Shown: piece by piece, positions 17,179-25,337 of the stretch
Numbering within the stretch: the stretch's first letter is position 1
Layout: every line of letters starts with the position of its first letter
Source: an uncultured Clostridium sp.
GTDB lineage: Bacteria; Bacillota; Clostridia; Lachnospirales; Lachnospiraceae
Direction of reading: 5' to 3'
DNA length: 64,000 nt
Assembly (NCBI GenBank): GCA_900547035.1
Contig: URFM01000003.1
Span: 62,001 to 126,000 of the forward strand
Made by a program: the position numbers and the translations under genes
The notes under the pieces: generated by a model
What the model saw: the letters and a program-made list of their open reading frames with translations, nothing else
Databases searched by the model: none
Told to the model about the DNA's origin: nothing

Positions 17179-17933
17179 ATGAATACGGAAAAGCTGCTTC
17201 GGGGTGAATCGAAAAACATCGAATACAAATCCGTCCTGCCGGAACAATCCGAAAAAATACATCAAGAGCATTATCGCTTTTGCCAATACCCAAGGCGGCA
17301 AAATTCTGATTGGGGTTGATGATAAGACTCATACCATAGCAGGCGTAGACGAAGAATCCCTATTTCAGACCATGGACCGCATCGCAAATGCTGTTTCTGA
17401 TTCCTGTTACCCGCAGATCGTTCCGGATATCTGCCCTCAGACGCTAGATGGGAAAACAATTATTGTTATCACTGTGGCTCCTGGTGCTAACAGGCCCTAT
17501 TATTTAAAATCCAAAGGGAAAGAAACCGGAACATATATCCGGACGCGGATTGTACAATGGTCTGACCTATGAGGAAATGATGAATGGCCACACAAAATTG
17601 CGAAACAAAGCCATTGCCAACATATTGAACCAGATGGGATTTGTAGAGTCCTGGGGAACCGGTATCCAAAAAATAAAGGAAGCCGCAGTGGCATATGGAC
17701 TGCCAAAACCAGAGTTTCAAGTATATGACGGCATGGTGCGCATCAATTTATACCGCAAACCGGTTTCTCCAGAAATACAGCTAGCAGTTCGGGAAAGTTC
17801 GGAGAAGTTCGGAGAAGTTTTAGAGCCGGGCACGAAAGAAATCATATTGAATCATATGCGCCTTAACCCAAATATTTCCGCAAAAGAGATTGCCCAGGAA
17901 TTGGATATTACCCCTCGGACGGTAGAAAAATAA
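17179..17933 (+). pseudogene. AlbA_2/Schlafen-type ATP-binding regulator, frameshifted and deleted
   Basis: An AAGGAG site precedes MNTEKLLRGESKNIEYKS, the start of an AlbA_2 (Schlafen-like) domain. At a run of six A (17252-17257) the frame breaks; dropping one A restores SEKYIKSIIAFANTQGGKIL. The domain then continues through IGVDDKTHTIAGVD to about GTYIRTR. Near 17550 the sequence jumps to the far C-terminal region, YNGLTYEEMMNGHTK and QMGFVESWGTGIQKI, normally some 200 residues later. A winged-helix segment follows (ISAKEIAQELDITPRTVEK) and ends early at TAA. There are thus at least one frameshift and one internal deletion, and the gene is not functional. Confidence 0.78.
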
Positions 17934-17959
17934 GTTTTTAATCTTAGGAGAGCTCAAGA

Positions 17960-18373
17960 ATGGGAGATTGGCATAATATTGCAACGCAAGATGATATCGA
18001 ATCACTGCTGTCCGCCTATGGCGATTTTCATGATGCCTGTATCGTTGAGGCTCATTTTAAAAGCGGCACTTTTGTGGACGAGGCCAGCGCGATGCATTTC
18101 GGCAGTGCGAACGAATATATTTTATCTTTGATCTTCCAATGCCAATGGACTCCCCAAACAATCGAACTGCAATTCATCGGACTGCGGCAATTCCACTTGG
18201 CCGGATGGCAGGAAAATTATGCCTGCAATATTTTTGACGTTTATCTGGCATTTCACGATGATCTTCTGCCCCTGCGGATACGTATGTGGTTTCAAACGCT
18301 CTGTGATGGCGTATTGCTGATGAATAACAATATTGGTAGGGCCGCTAGAGAGGTAAGAGAATATACCTCTTAG
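17960..18373 (+). CDS. Uncharacterised small protein, FHDACI motif
   Basis: A frame of 137 residues with an AGGAG site 9 nt before the ATG. The translation begins MGDWHNIATQDDIESLLSAY and has an FHDACIVEAHFKSG segment. I have an impression of similar clostridial proteins but know no function for them; an immunity-type role is only a guess. The last ~30 residues (VLLMNNNIGRAAREVREYTS) look unlike the rest and may be out-of-frame tail, so the gene could be truncated. It sits among several broken genes. No membrane segment or signal peptide. Confidence 0.5.
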   Translation: MGDWHNIATQDDIESLLSAYGDFHDACIVEAHFKSGTFVDEASAMHFGSANEYILSLIFQCQWTPQTIELQFIGLRQFHLAGWQENYACNIFDVYLAFHDDLLPLRIRMWFQTLCDGVLLMNNNIGRAAREVREYTS

Positions 18374-18394
18374 CGGCAAAAATTTTTTACGTCC

Positions 18395-18723
18395 TTATCC
18401 TTCGATAATACCATCGTTATCATCTTCATCAGAATCAATGGTTTCTCCACAGTTAGTACATTCCCATTCGCCATCACAATACATGATACTATCACAATTA
18501 GGACATTTCTTAAAATATCTTTCACCTATTCTCTCTTCTAATCTTCTAAACTGTCGTACTTTTCATCTCTATCACCTTCCATATTCATAATAAATCTCGC
18601 ATAATCTAAACAATATTCCCGCATCCGTATACATATATCTCTTGTTTCCAAATATGTATGAAAAGAATCTTTAGAATACTCTGCAAAAGTTGCTCGCTAT
18701 AGTTCTAATGAATCATTTCTCAT
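18395..18723 (-). pseudogene. Zinc-ribbon protein remnant with nonsense codon and frameshift
   Basis: On the minus strand a frame ends with KKCPNCDSIMYCDGEWECTN and CGETIDSDEDDNDGIIEG, a two-CxxC zinc ribbon with an acidic tail. It has no start codon in its own frame. An upstream frame starting near 18723 (AAGGAG just before it) reads MRNDSLEL, then an in-frame TAG at 18697-18699, then a clean helical-looking stretch ending in MEGDRDEK. Adding one A to the AAAA at about 18560-18563 joins it to KVRQFRRLEERIGERYF and the zinc ribbon. The parsimonious reading is one ~115-codon gene with one amber and one frameshift. Confidence 0.5.
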
Positions 18724-18759
18724 GCTCCTTAATGAACTATTTCTCAAATAATATAGTAA

Positions 18760-18793
18760 AGGCAGGAACAGCTTATATAAACCGCTCCTGCCT
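18760..18793 (-). terminator. Terminator of the molybdenum-hydroxylase operon
   Basis: An 8-bp stem AGGCAGGA/TCCTGCCT (18760-18767 with 18786-18793) is followed on the minus strand by a T-rich run. It lies 15 nt past the stop of the iron-sulfur subunit gene. Confidence 0.65.
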
Positions 18794-18807
18794 CTATTTG
18801 GAATTTG

Positions 18808-19290
18808 TTATTCCCCTACCACCCGGTAAGTCTCCTCCACAATTCTCTCCATGGCGTTAAGGATATTTTCATAACCCGTACATCTGCACAGGTGGCCTGA
18901 AATCAGTTTTTTCAGTTCCTCTCTGCTGTATTTTTTCCCGGTTCCCACAATTTCCACCGCGGACATAATCAGTCCCGGAGTGCAGAAACCGCACTGGACG
19001 GCGGCCTCCTCGATAAAGGCTCTCTGAATGGGGCTTAACTCGCCGTTAGGGCCTTTTAAGCCCTCCACCGTCATCACACTCTTTCCAGCGGCCCACATGG
19101 TCAGGTAGATACAGGAATCCACGGCCTCGCCGTTTACCAGCACCGTGCAGGCCCCGCACTCTCCTACCTCACAGCCCTTTTTCACCGAAGTAAAGCCAAG
19201 ATTTCTCAGGGTGTCTAAAAGGGACTCCCGGTCGTCTACCGCGATCTGCCGCTTCTCCCCGTTTACCGTCATCTCAATTACTTTAAGCAT
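18808..19290 (-). CDS. xdhC: Xanthine-dehydrogenase-type [2Fe-2S] subunit
   Basis: The 160-residue protein carries both iron-sulfur motifs of the small subunit of molybdenum hydroxylases: CEVGECGACTVLVNG (plant-type cluster) and CGFCTPG...CRCTG (C-terminal cluster). It passes electrons from the molybdenum site to FAD. The ATG at 19290 is chosen because CAGGAGG lies 8 nt upstream; it overlaps the stop of the FAD subunit gene. It is the last gene of the operon. The substrate could be xanthine, hypoxanthine, nicotinate or another N-heterocycle. Confidence 0.93.
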   Translation of the reverse strand: MLKVIEMTVNGEKRQIAVDDRESLLDTLRNLGFTSVKKGCEVGECGACTVLVNGEAVDSCIYLTMWAAGKSVMTVEGLKGPNGELSPIQRAFIEEAAVQCGFCTPGLIMSAVEIVGTGKKYSREELKKLISGHLCRCTGYENILNAMERIVEETYRVVGE

Positions 19291-20173
19291 CTGCTTCACC
19301 TCCTGCCAGACGAATGGATTCTCTAAGCGCTCTCTTTGCCAGCTCCTTGATGAGCTGCAGCCGGAATTCCTTGCTTGCTCTCCATGAGGTTCTGGGATTC
19401 ACTTCCGTCAGAGCCGCGGCGGCAAACCGGTCATAGATGGAGGAATCAGCCACGGAAGCTCCCCTGACCGCCTCTTCCGCCGCCTTGCAGCGGATCGGCG
19501 TAGGCGCGGCCACCCCGTATGCCAGCCGCACGTCTTCTATTCGCTCCCGGTCTGCCGACAATTTCACCCGAACCGCGCAGCCCAGGGTGGCAATCTCCAT
19601 AGCATTCCGCTTGCCGTATTTGATATAATGGCCCTCCCAGCCCTCATAATCCTCCTTGCGGATGGTAATGGCCGTACAGACCTCATTCTGCCGCCTCACC
19701 GTCCGGCCCGGCCCGGTATAAAATTCCGTAATGGGAACATCCCGGCTGCCGTCGGGACCCGCAAGAGTCAGGACAGCGTTTAAGGTACAGAGGGTGGAAG
19801 CAGAGTCTGCGGAGGTTGCCCCGTTGCAGACATTGCCCCCGATGGTAGCGGTATTTCTCACCTGGGGGCCTCCCACCTGGTCTACCGCCTCGCCCAGCAT
19901 ATTCAGATGCTTCTTAATGATCTCGTGGTTGGTAATATGGGAAAATGCGGTGGCCGGGCCGATGACAATGTCCCCGTTTTCCTTCATCGTCACGCCCTTT
20001 AATTCAGGAATATTATGGATAGACACAAGACTCTTTCCAGCATCCCTTCCCTCCCGCACCCGAATCAGCACATCCGTACCGCCGCTGATTACCAGGCTGT
20101 CCGGGTCCGCGCTCAGCGCCCGGATGGCGTCCTCCACGGAGGACGCTTCATAAAAGGATTTAATATCAAACAT
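19283..20173 (-). CDS. xdhB: Xanthine-dehydrogenase-type FAD-binding subunit
   Basis: This 296-residue protein has the CoxM/XdhB fold. VISGGTDVLIRVREG near residue 35 (FAD pyrophosphate site), QVGGPQVRNTATIGGNVCNG (flavin loop) and the C-terminal CO-dehydrogenase-flavoprotein domain are visible. It transfers electrons to NAD. It lies between the molybdenum subunit gene (19-bp gap) and the iron-sulfur gene (overlap), as in many Clostridia. Confidence 0.93.
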   Translation of the reverse strand: MFDIKSFYEASSVEDAIRALSADPDSLVISGGTDVLIRVREGRDAGKSLVSIHNIPELKGVTMKENGDIVIGPATAFSHITNHEIIKKHLNMLGEAVDQVGGPQVRNTATIGGNVCNGATSADSASTLCTLNAVLTLAGPDGSRDVPITEFYTGPGRTVRRQNEVCTAITIRKEDYEGWEGHYIKYGKRNAMEIATLGCAVRVKLSADRERIEDVRLAYGVAAPTPIRCKAAEEAVRGASVADSSIYDRFAAAALTEVNPRTSWRASKEFRLQLIKELAKRALRESIRLAGGEADA

Positions 20174-20192
20174 CTTTGTTCCTCCTTATTTC

Positions 20193-22517
20193 TTAGATCA
20201 GGCCCTTTTCCAAAAAGGCTTCAATCAGCCGCTGAGGCGTCATGGGAATGGTATCCATGGCTACCCCCGTAGCATGCAGCAGGGCATTGCGCAGGGCAGG
20301 AGCCACCGGAATGGTAGGCGGTTCCCCCAAAGCCTTGTTTCCATAAGGACCCGTAGGGTCCTGAAGCTGGACAAACTCTACCTGCAGATCAGGGGTATCC
20401 ATGGCGGTGGGAATCTTATAGTCCAGCAGATTGGCATTTAAAGGCCGTCCTTTATCATCAATCAAAAGCTCCTCGCTGAGGCCGTATCCCAGTCCCATAG
20501 ACATTCCCCCATGAACCTGGGCCTCTGCCAGAGCCGGGTTAATCAGGATTCCGGAATCGTGGACGTTTAAAATATTTAACACCTTCACCTTTCCTACCGG
20601 CATATCCACCTCAACCTCCGCAAAGCAGACGCCGGAAGCAAAGCTGTTGTCCTTGCAGTGGCTGGTGGCCTCCGCCGTGATGTGCTGAGAGCGGTCCAGA
20701 GAGTAAAAAGACGTCACCGCCAGCTGAGCCACCGGAAGCAGATCCTTACCTGTCTTTTTCTCCACAATCTGGTCGTGGTCCACGTCCAGCTCCTCCATGG
20801 GGCGGTCCAGCATATAGGATGCGTAGTCCAGAATTTTCTTCTTAAACTCCTCCCCGCACTTTCTCACTGCCTTGCCGGACACATAAGTCTGCCTGGAACC
20901 ATAAGCTCCGGTATCAAAGGGGGCTGTATCCGTATCCTGAGAGCTTACAATATAGATTTTGTCAAAGCTGATTCCCGTAGTCTCTGAAGCCATCTGTGAA
21001 AAGATGGTGTCCGCACCCTGTCCGATTTCCGTAGCTCCCAGCTGCAGCTGCATGGAACCATCCTGGTTTAAAATCATACGAGCGGAAGCTGTTTCCAGGG
21101 AAATGGGATAAACGCCGGTCTTGTAGCAGAAAATCGCCATTCCTACTCCCCTTCTCACCGGGCCGGTCTGACCGGCGTATTTCCTGCGTTTCTCCTCCCA
21201 GCCAAACTTTTCTGCCCCCAGCTCCATACATTTTTTTAAACCGTAGGAATGGAAGGTGATGCCATTTGCCGGATCCACAAAGCCTGCTTCCATACAGTTG
21301 TCCATACGGAATTTCAGCGGATCCTCTCCCAGCTGAACGCAGATATCGTCCGTAAGGGCTTCCGCGAAAAAGACAGACTGGGGAATGCCGTATCCCCGCA
21401 TGGCTCCGGCAGTAGCGGTGGATGTCCACACCGTATAGCAGTCGATTTCCGCTCCCATCCGGTCCCGGTACAGATCCTTAAACACATTGCCGCAGTTGGC
21501 GCAGATCGCGTGTCCATGGGAGGCGTAACCGCCGTTATTCGCGTAGGCCTCCAGCTTTCTGGCCAGGATCTTTCCGTCCCTGGTAGCGACGGCCCTGCAT
21601 TTGGTATCGATAGCGTGGCGGGTTCTGGTCGCATAGATGGTCTCCTCCCGGCTGATTTCCAGACGGACCGGCCGCCCTCCTACCGCCAGGCTCAGATAAG
21701 CGTTTAAGGGCTCGTAAAGTACATCCTGCTTATTTCCGAAGCCGCCCCCTATATAGGGCTTGATCACCCGCACCTGACCTACCGGGATTCCCAGCGCCTG
21801 AGAGATCACCCGGCGCACAATATGGGGAATCTGAGTAGAACTGGTAACTGTAATCTTGCCGTTTGGCTCCTGGTAAGCCCAGGACACCGGAAGCTCAATA
21901 TGGCAGTGGGACACTCTGGGCGTGTGGTATTCTTTCTCCACAGTCACCAGGTTCTCCTCCCCATAGGTCTCTCTGGCCTCCTCAAGGGCTTTTTCATACT
22001 CGAAATCCGACGGTCCCATGGTCAGATGGGAGTGGGCAATCACATTGTCCTTCCGCAAATCCGGGTGCAGAGGCGTAGCTCCCTCCGCCATAGCCTGCTC
22101 CACCGTCACCAAAGGGGGATACTCCTCATACTCCACCCCGATGAGGCTTGCCGCCTTCCGGCAGGCGATTTCATCCACCGCCACAACAGCAGCAATATCG
22201 TCCCCGTAAAGGCGTACCCGCTGGTTTAACAGCTTCCGGTCCCCAATATCCTGATGCGCCTTCTCTACGCTCCATGGGTGTCCCGCAGTGGGGAACTGAT
22301 AATCCGGCACGTCGAAGCAGGTAACGATTTTCACCACTCCCGGTACCTTTAATGCCTCATCCAGATGAAAGCTTTTCACCTGGCCATTGGCGATAGTAGA
22401 ATGAATGACCTTTGCGTGAAGGCAGTCCTTCGGCTCCAAATCCGCCGTGTACTTCGCCTCCCCGGTTACTTTTCCCCGGGCATCCACCCGGTCGTATCTT
22501 TGACCTACACTCTTCAT
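20193..22517 (-). CDS. xdhA: Xanthine-dehydrogenase-type molybdenum-binding subunit
   Basis: The product has 774 residues from MKSVGQRYDRVDARGKVTGE. TAGGAGG upstream supports this ATG over the longer frame to 22604, which runs into a palindromic repeat. It shows the family's aldehyde-oxidase N-domain (GEAKYTADL), GGFGNKQD, GAMRGYGIPQ, EIGQGADT, and the C-terminal GPYGNKALGEPP holding the catalytic Glu. The enzyme hydroxylates a purine or related heterocycle using water. Cofactor maturation genes are not in the window. Confidence 0.94.
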   Translation of the reverse strand: MKSVGQRYDRVDARGKVTGEAKYTADLEPKDCLHAKVIHSTIANGQVKSFHLDEALKVPGVVKIVTCFDVPDYQFPTAGHPWSVEKAHQDIGDRKLLNQRVRLYGDDIAAVVAVDEIACRKAASLIGVEYEEYPPLVTVEQAMAEGATPLHPDLRKDNVIAHSHLTMGPSDFEYEKALEEARETYGEENLVTVEKEYHTPRVSHCHIELPVSWAYQEPNGKITVTSSTQIPHIVRRVISQALGIPVGQVRVIKPYIGGGFGNKQDVLYEPLNAYLSLAVGGRPVRLEISREETIYATRTRHAIDTKCRAVATRDGKILARKLEAYANNGGYASHGHAICANCGNVFKDLYRDRMGAEIDCYTVWTSTATAGAMRGYGIPQSVFFAEALTDDICVQLGEDPLKFRMDNCMEAGFVDPANGITFHSYGLKKCMELGAEKFGWEEKRRKYAGQTGPVRRGVGMAIFCYKTGVYPISLETASARMILNQDGSMQLQLGATEIGQGADTIFSQMASETTGISFDKIYIVSSQDTDTAPFDTGAYGSRQTYVSGKAVRKCGEEFKKKILDYASYMLDRPMEELDVDHDQIVEKKTGKDLLPVAQLAVTSFYSLDRSQHITAEATSHCKDNSFASGVCFAEVEVDMPVGKVKVLNILNVHDSGILINPALAEAQVHGGMSMGLGYGLSEELLIDDKGRPLNANLLDYKIPTAMDTPDLQVEFVQLQDPTGPYGNKALGEPPTIPVAPALRNALLHATGVAMDTIPMTPQRLIEAFLEKGLI

Positions 22518-22545
22518 AAGCCATGACCTCCTAATAAAATAACTT

Positions 22546-22592
22546 GTAACGGTTCCGGACGGCTCATCTTCTTGTCCGTCCCGGACTGTTAC
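22546..22592. repeat. Dispersed palindrome, copy A
   Basis: Left arm 22546-22562 and right arm 22576-22592 are 17 nt each and 14 of 17 positions pair, with a 13-nt loop. The right arm is CCGTCCCGGACTGTTAC. Its end overlaps the tauE stop codon; the element lies in the tauE-xdhA gap. Four other copies are listed at 24702, 49795, 52434 and 53278. Confidence 0.7.
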
Positions 22593-23347
22593 AGCAATTT
22601 CCAAAGAGCAATTAAAATAGAAAATACCGCGATCCCTTTCTTCAGCAGCCCCTGGTTAATGCGGGATGCGTGTATGCTTCCCAGCCATACACCCAGGCCA
22701 TGAAGCACAAATGCCGCCCCCAGGACAGACAGCATCTCCTGCTGAAAGCATTGGGACATATACCCAAAAAAAGCAGGAATACTAATAAAAATCATATTAA
22801 ACAGAGAAATTCCCACAGCGGTCCGCACAGAGATCCCCAGAACCACCAAAAGGGGCATCACCAGTACCGGACCCCCTGCGCCGGACATGGCGCAAAGAGC
22901 TCCCGTTACAAAGCCCAGCACAAGAGTCGCGCCCAGATGCTCTCGAATCTGATATCCTGAAGCATGCTCCCCGGATTTTTCTTCAGGCTTATCCTTTCTT
23001 AAAAGAATGGAGATGCCGGATACCAGAACCACCAGATAGAGAATGATTTTCACCTGCTCTTCCGGGATCACCAGGTTTAACCGTACCCCTAAAATGGCGC
23101 CTGCCAGACTGCCCAAGCTCAGCTTGATACCAAACGAAAGATCCAAGTTGCCCTTTTTGCTGTAATTGTAGGCGCCGAGAATCCCTGCAATGACAAAGGC
23201 GCCAAAGCTTAAGGCCAGCGCCTGGGTAGTCCCCATCATCAGAGGACCGGTATAGACAAGAGGGAGAAGAAAGCCTGCCACTCCCGTCAGTCCTACGCAA
23301 ATTCCTACCGCAAAATTCGCCAGGAGTAAAATCAGCCAGAATTCCAT
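22589..23347 (-). CDS. TauE/SafE-family sulfite exporter-like membrane protein
   Basis: This 252-residue membrane protein has eight hydrophobic segments and the family's two repeated signatures, GICVGLTGVAGFLLP and ALCAMSGAGGPVLVMPLLV. The family exports sulfite, sulfoacetate or related organic anions. A GAGGGACGATAGAA site precedes the ATG. It begins 2 nt after the amidohydrolase stop and precedes the molybdenum hydroxylase genes. It may therefore carry an N-heterocycle or its degradation product, an inference from context only. Confidence 0.88.
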   Translation of the reverse strand: MEFWLILLLANFAVGICVGLTGVAGFLLPLVYTGPLMMGTTQALALSFGAFVIAGILGAYNYSKKGNLDLSFGIKLSLGSLAGAILGVRLNLVIPEEQVKIILYLVVLVSGISILLRKDKPEEKSGEHASGYQIREHLGATLVLGFVTGALCAMSGAGGPVLVMPLLVVLGISVRTAVGISLFNMIFISIPAFFGYMSQCFQQEMLSVLGAAFVLHGLGVWLGSIHASRINQGLLKKGIAVFSILIALWKLL

Positions 23348-23349
23348 TT

Positions 23350-24657
23350 CTATCGTCCCTCATTTCCGCACTTTTCCGCTTCCCAGAGGATTCTCTCCTC
23401 ATCCAGCGTTTTCACTTCTCTGTCCTTCATCACCACCCGTCCTCCTACAATCATGTCCGCCACATCCCCGGCAGTCACGATCTCCAAAAGGGTATTAATC
23501 AGGTTCCCTGTAGGCATCAGATTGGCCTGCCGCAGGTTAATGGAAATCAGATCCGCTTTGAATCCTTCTTTCAGCTGTCCCAGACTTCCCTTTTCACCCA
23601 GGGCCGCGGCCCCTCCCTCCAGAACCATCCTTAAAATCGTCGTGGCAGGCATGATGCTGGGGTTCTTCTGGGGCACTCCCTTGCAGATATTCATTACTGA
23701 GCGGAAAATCTTCATCTCATTCCACAGGCTTAGTCCTCCATGAGCCGCTCCATCTGTACCCATTCCCACCAAAATACCTCTCCGGAGCAGATCCGGCGTA
23801 TCCGGAACCGCCTTCCCGCAGTTGCTGAATGGGCAGTGGCACAAAATTGCACCGCTTTCCTGAATCAGCTCCTTCTCCCTCTCTGAAAGCAGTAAACTGT
23901 GGGCGCCCAGGAAATGCTCATTTAAAATCCCCAGCTTTTCCAGATACTCATAAGGCCTCATACCCTCCCGGGCAATCATGCCGTCCACCTCGCCCTGATA
24001 CTCATTCATATGGGCCTGGAGCATGGTATTCCTCTCTCCGGCATGCTCTGCAGCCTTTAAAGCCAGGCTGGTGGAGCAGGAATTCAGAGCTCTCAGCGCA
24101 TAGTATACCTTCAAATTTCCTTTTCCGTGAAATGCCTCATAAAGCCGGTCCGTCTGAGCCACTGCCTCGTCCGCGTTCATGGCAATCGACTGGGGGAGTC
24201 CCTCCTCATCCATGGTGGAGCAGGATAAGGCCCCTCTCAAACCGCTTTCTACAAAAACTTCGGCTGCCTCCTCCATAAAATAGCTTCCCGCATCCACAAA
24301 TCCTGTGGTACCGGACTTTATCATCTCCAGGGCCGCCAGCCTGGCGCTCAAGGCCATCCGCTTGCGTGTCATGGTGCTCTCAAACGGGAGCATGATTCTG
24401 GTCCAGATAATAGGCTTGGCGTCCAAAACAAGTCCCTTTAACAGTTGCTGGCCTGTATGCATATGACTGTCAATGAGTCCGGGCATAAACAGCTTAGATC
24501 TGCCCTCCAGCTGCTCATCAGCTTCGTAAGAATCTCCGATTCCCTCTCCCACCTCCAGGATTTTTCCATCCTGAATGGCAAGATCCACATGCTCCATCAG
24601 GCAAACGCTCTTAATCAGAGCAGTCGTGTCTTTTATCAGTAAATCGCAGGATTTCAT
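23350..24657 (-). CDS. Amidohydrolase (guanine deaminase/SsnA/TrzA type)
   Basis: The 435-residue protein starts at MKSCDLLIKDTT, preceded by GGAGGC. Metal and catalytic motifs of the amidohydrolase superfamily are visible: GLIDSHMHTGQQLL (HxH), LQAHMNEYQGEVDG, LGAHSLLLSE and MGTDGAAHGG. The family deaminates or dechlorinates purines, pyrimidines and related heterocycles. With the molybdenum hydroxylase genes it suggests a purine-like catabolic pathway. It is the first gene of the operon and is divergent from a broken Crp/Fnr gene. Confidence 0.9.
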   Translation of the reverse strand: MKSCDLLIKDTTALIKSVCLMEHVDLAIQDGKILEVGEGIGDSYEADEQLEGRSKLFMPGLIDSHMHTGQQLLKGLVLDAKPIIWTRIMLPFESTMTRKRMALSARLAALEMIKSGTTGFVDAGSYFMEEAAEVFVESGLRGALSCSTMDEEGLPQSIAMNADEAVAQTDRLYEAFHGKGNLKVYYALRALNSCSTSLALKAAEHAGERNTMLQAHMNEYQGEVDGMIAREGMRPYEYLEKLGILNEHFLGAHSLLLSEREKELIQESGAILCHCPFSNCGKAVPDTPDLLRRGILVGMGTDGAAHGGLSLWNEMKIFRSVMNICKGVPQKNPSIMPATTILRMVLEGGAAALGEKGSLGQLKEGFKADLISINLRQANLMPTGNLINTLLEIVTAGDVADMIVGGRVVMKDREVKTLDEERILWEAEKCGNEGR

Positions 24658-24701
24658 AACTATGTGCCTCCTTCTTTGGTCCTGAACTGTAAAGTCTATT
24701 T

Positions 24702-24750
24702 GTAACCAACCAGGACGGGTCATCGTTTCCCCGCCGTCCTGAACTGTTGC
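24702..24750. repeat. Dispersed palindrome, copy B
   Basis: Left arm begins GTAACCAACCAGGACGGG at 24702-24719; right arm is CCGTCCTGAACTGTTGC at 24734-24750. Twelve of 17 arm positions pair. It lies upstream of the amidohydrolase gene, and an extra half-arm (TCCTGAACTGT) occurs just before it at about 24680-24690. Confidence 0.65.
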
Positions 24751-24794
24751 CTCTATTCTATCAAAAGCTCCTTTTCAAAAAAAGGACAAATGAG

Positions 24795-24841
24795 CACTTT
24801 TCACAAATCAGTTGCCTTTATCCACTGAAAAGTGTTATACT
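24795..24841 (+). promoter_or_regulatory. Promoter and inverted repeat upstream of Crp/Fnr remnant
   Basis: TTGCCT (24812-24817), an 18-nt spacer and TATACT (24836-24841) form a plus-strand promoter. A perfect 9-bp inverted repeat, CACTTTTCA (24795-24803) and TGAAAAGTG (24826-24834), brackets the -35 box and could be the operator of the Crp/Fnr-type regulator or a shared site for the divergent amidohydrolase operon. Confidence 0.55.
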
Positions 24842-24870
24842 TTCATCAAAAATACAGGGGAGTGACCGCC

Positions 24871-25337
24871 ATGACCTTGAAAGAATTAGAGCAGAAGGTT
24901 CCCGAACTAACCGCCTACACCGGCTCCATGCCGGAGGAAATACGAAGCCGCTGCACCATCCGTATCCATCCCGCCGGCTCTCTGATCCACCAGAAGGATA
25001 CCACGTTGAAATATTTCGGCATCGTAGCCCAAGGTGAAAACCGGGTCATTAATGAACTGGAAAACGGCAACGTCTATATGATTGAGCGCAACAAGGCCAT
25101 TGACTTTATCGGAGAAGTCACCTTGCTGGCCGGCCTGACGCCTTTCCCATGACCATAAACCGTACCCGGCAGATGCTTCAGGAGGAAACCGGCATCAACG
25201 TCAAAACCTTAAACCGGGTCATCCGCCAGTTAAAAGAGGAGGGGGTTTTCTCCCTATGCAAAGGAAAAATCACCCTGAGCCAGGACCAGTATCGGAGAGC
25301 CTTGGCGCGGCGCGATCAGCAAAAGGACGGGGATTAA
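24871..25337 (+). pseudogene. Crp/Fnr-family regulator with internal deletion
   Basis: GGGGAGTG precedes MTLKELEQKVPELTAYTG. The first ~94 residues are a cyclic-nucleotide-binding-type domain ending at FIGEVTLLAGLTPFP and a TGA. In another frame, from an ATG overlapping that TGA (25149), comes the C-terminal helix-turn-helix of the same family: TRQMLQEETGINVKTLNRVI and RQLKEEGVFSLCKGKITLSQ. The ~80 residues that normally link the two domains, including the dimerisation helix, are missing. The two pieces are thus halves of one gene with an internal deletion and shifted frame. It probably once controlled the divergent amidohydrolase/xdh operon. Confidence 0.75.

Noticed and set aside
25149..25337. 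Separate small helix-turn-helix gene
   Set aside because: Its sequence is the exact C-terminal domain of the Crp/Fnr family that begins just upstream, so it is treated as half of a broken gene.
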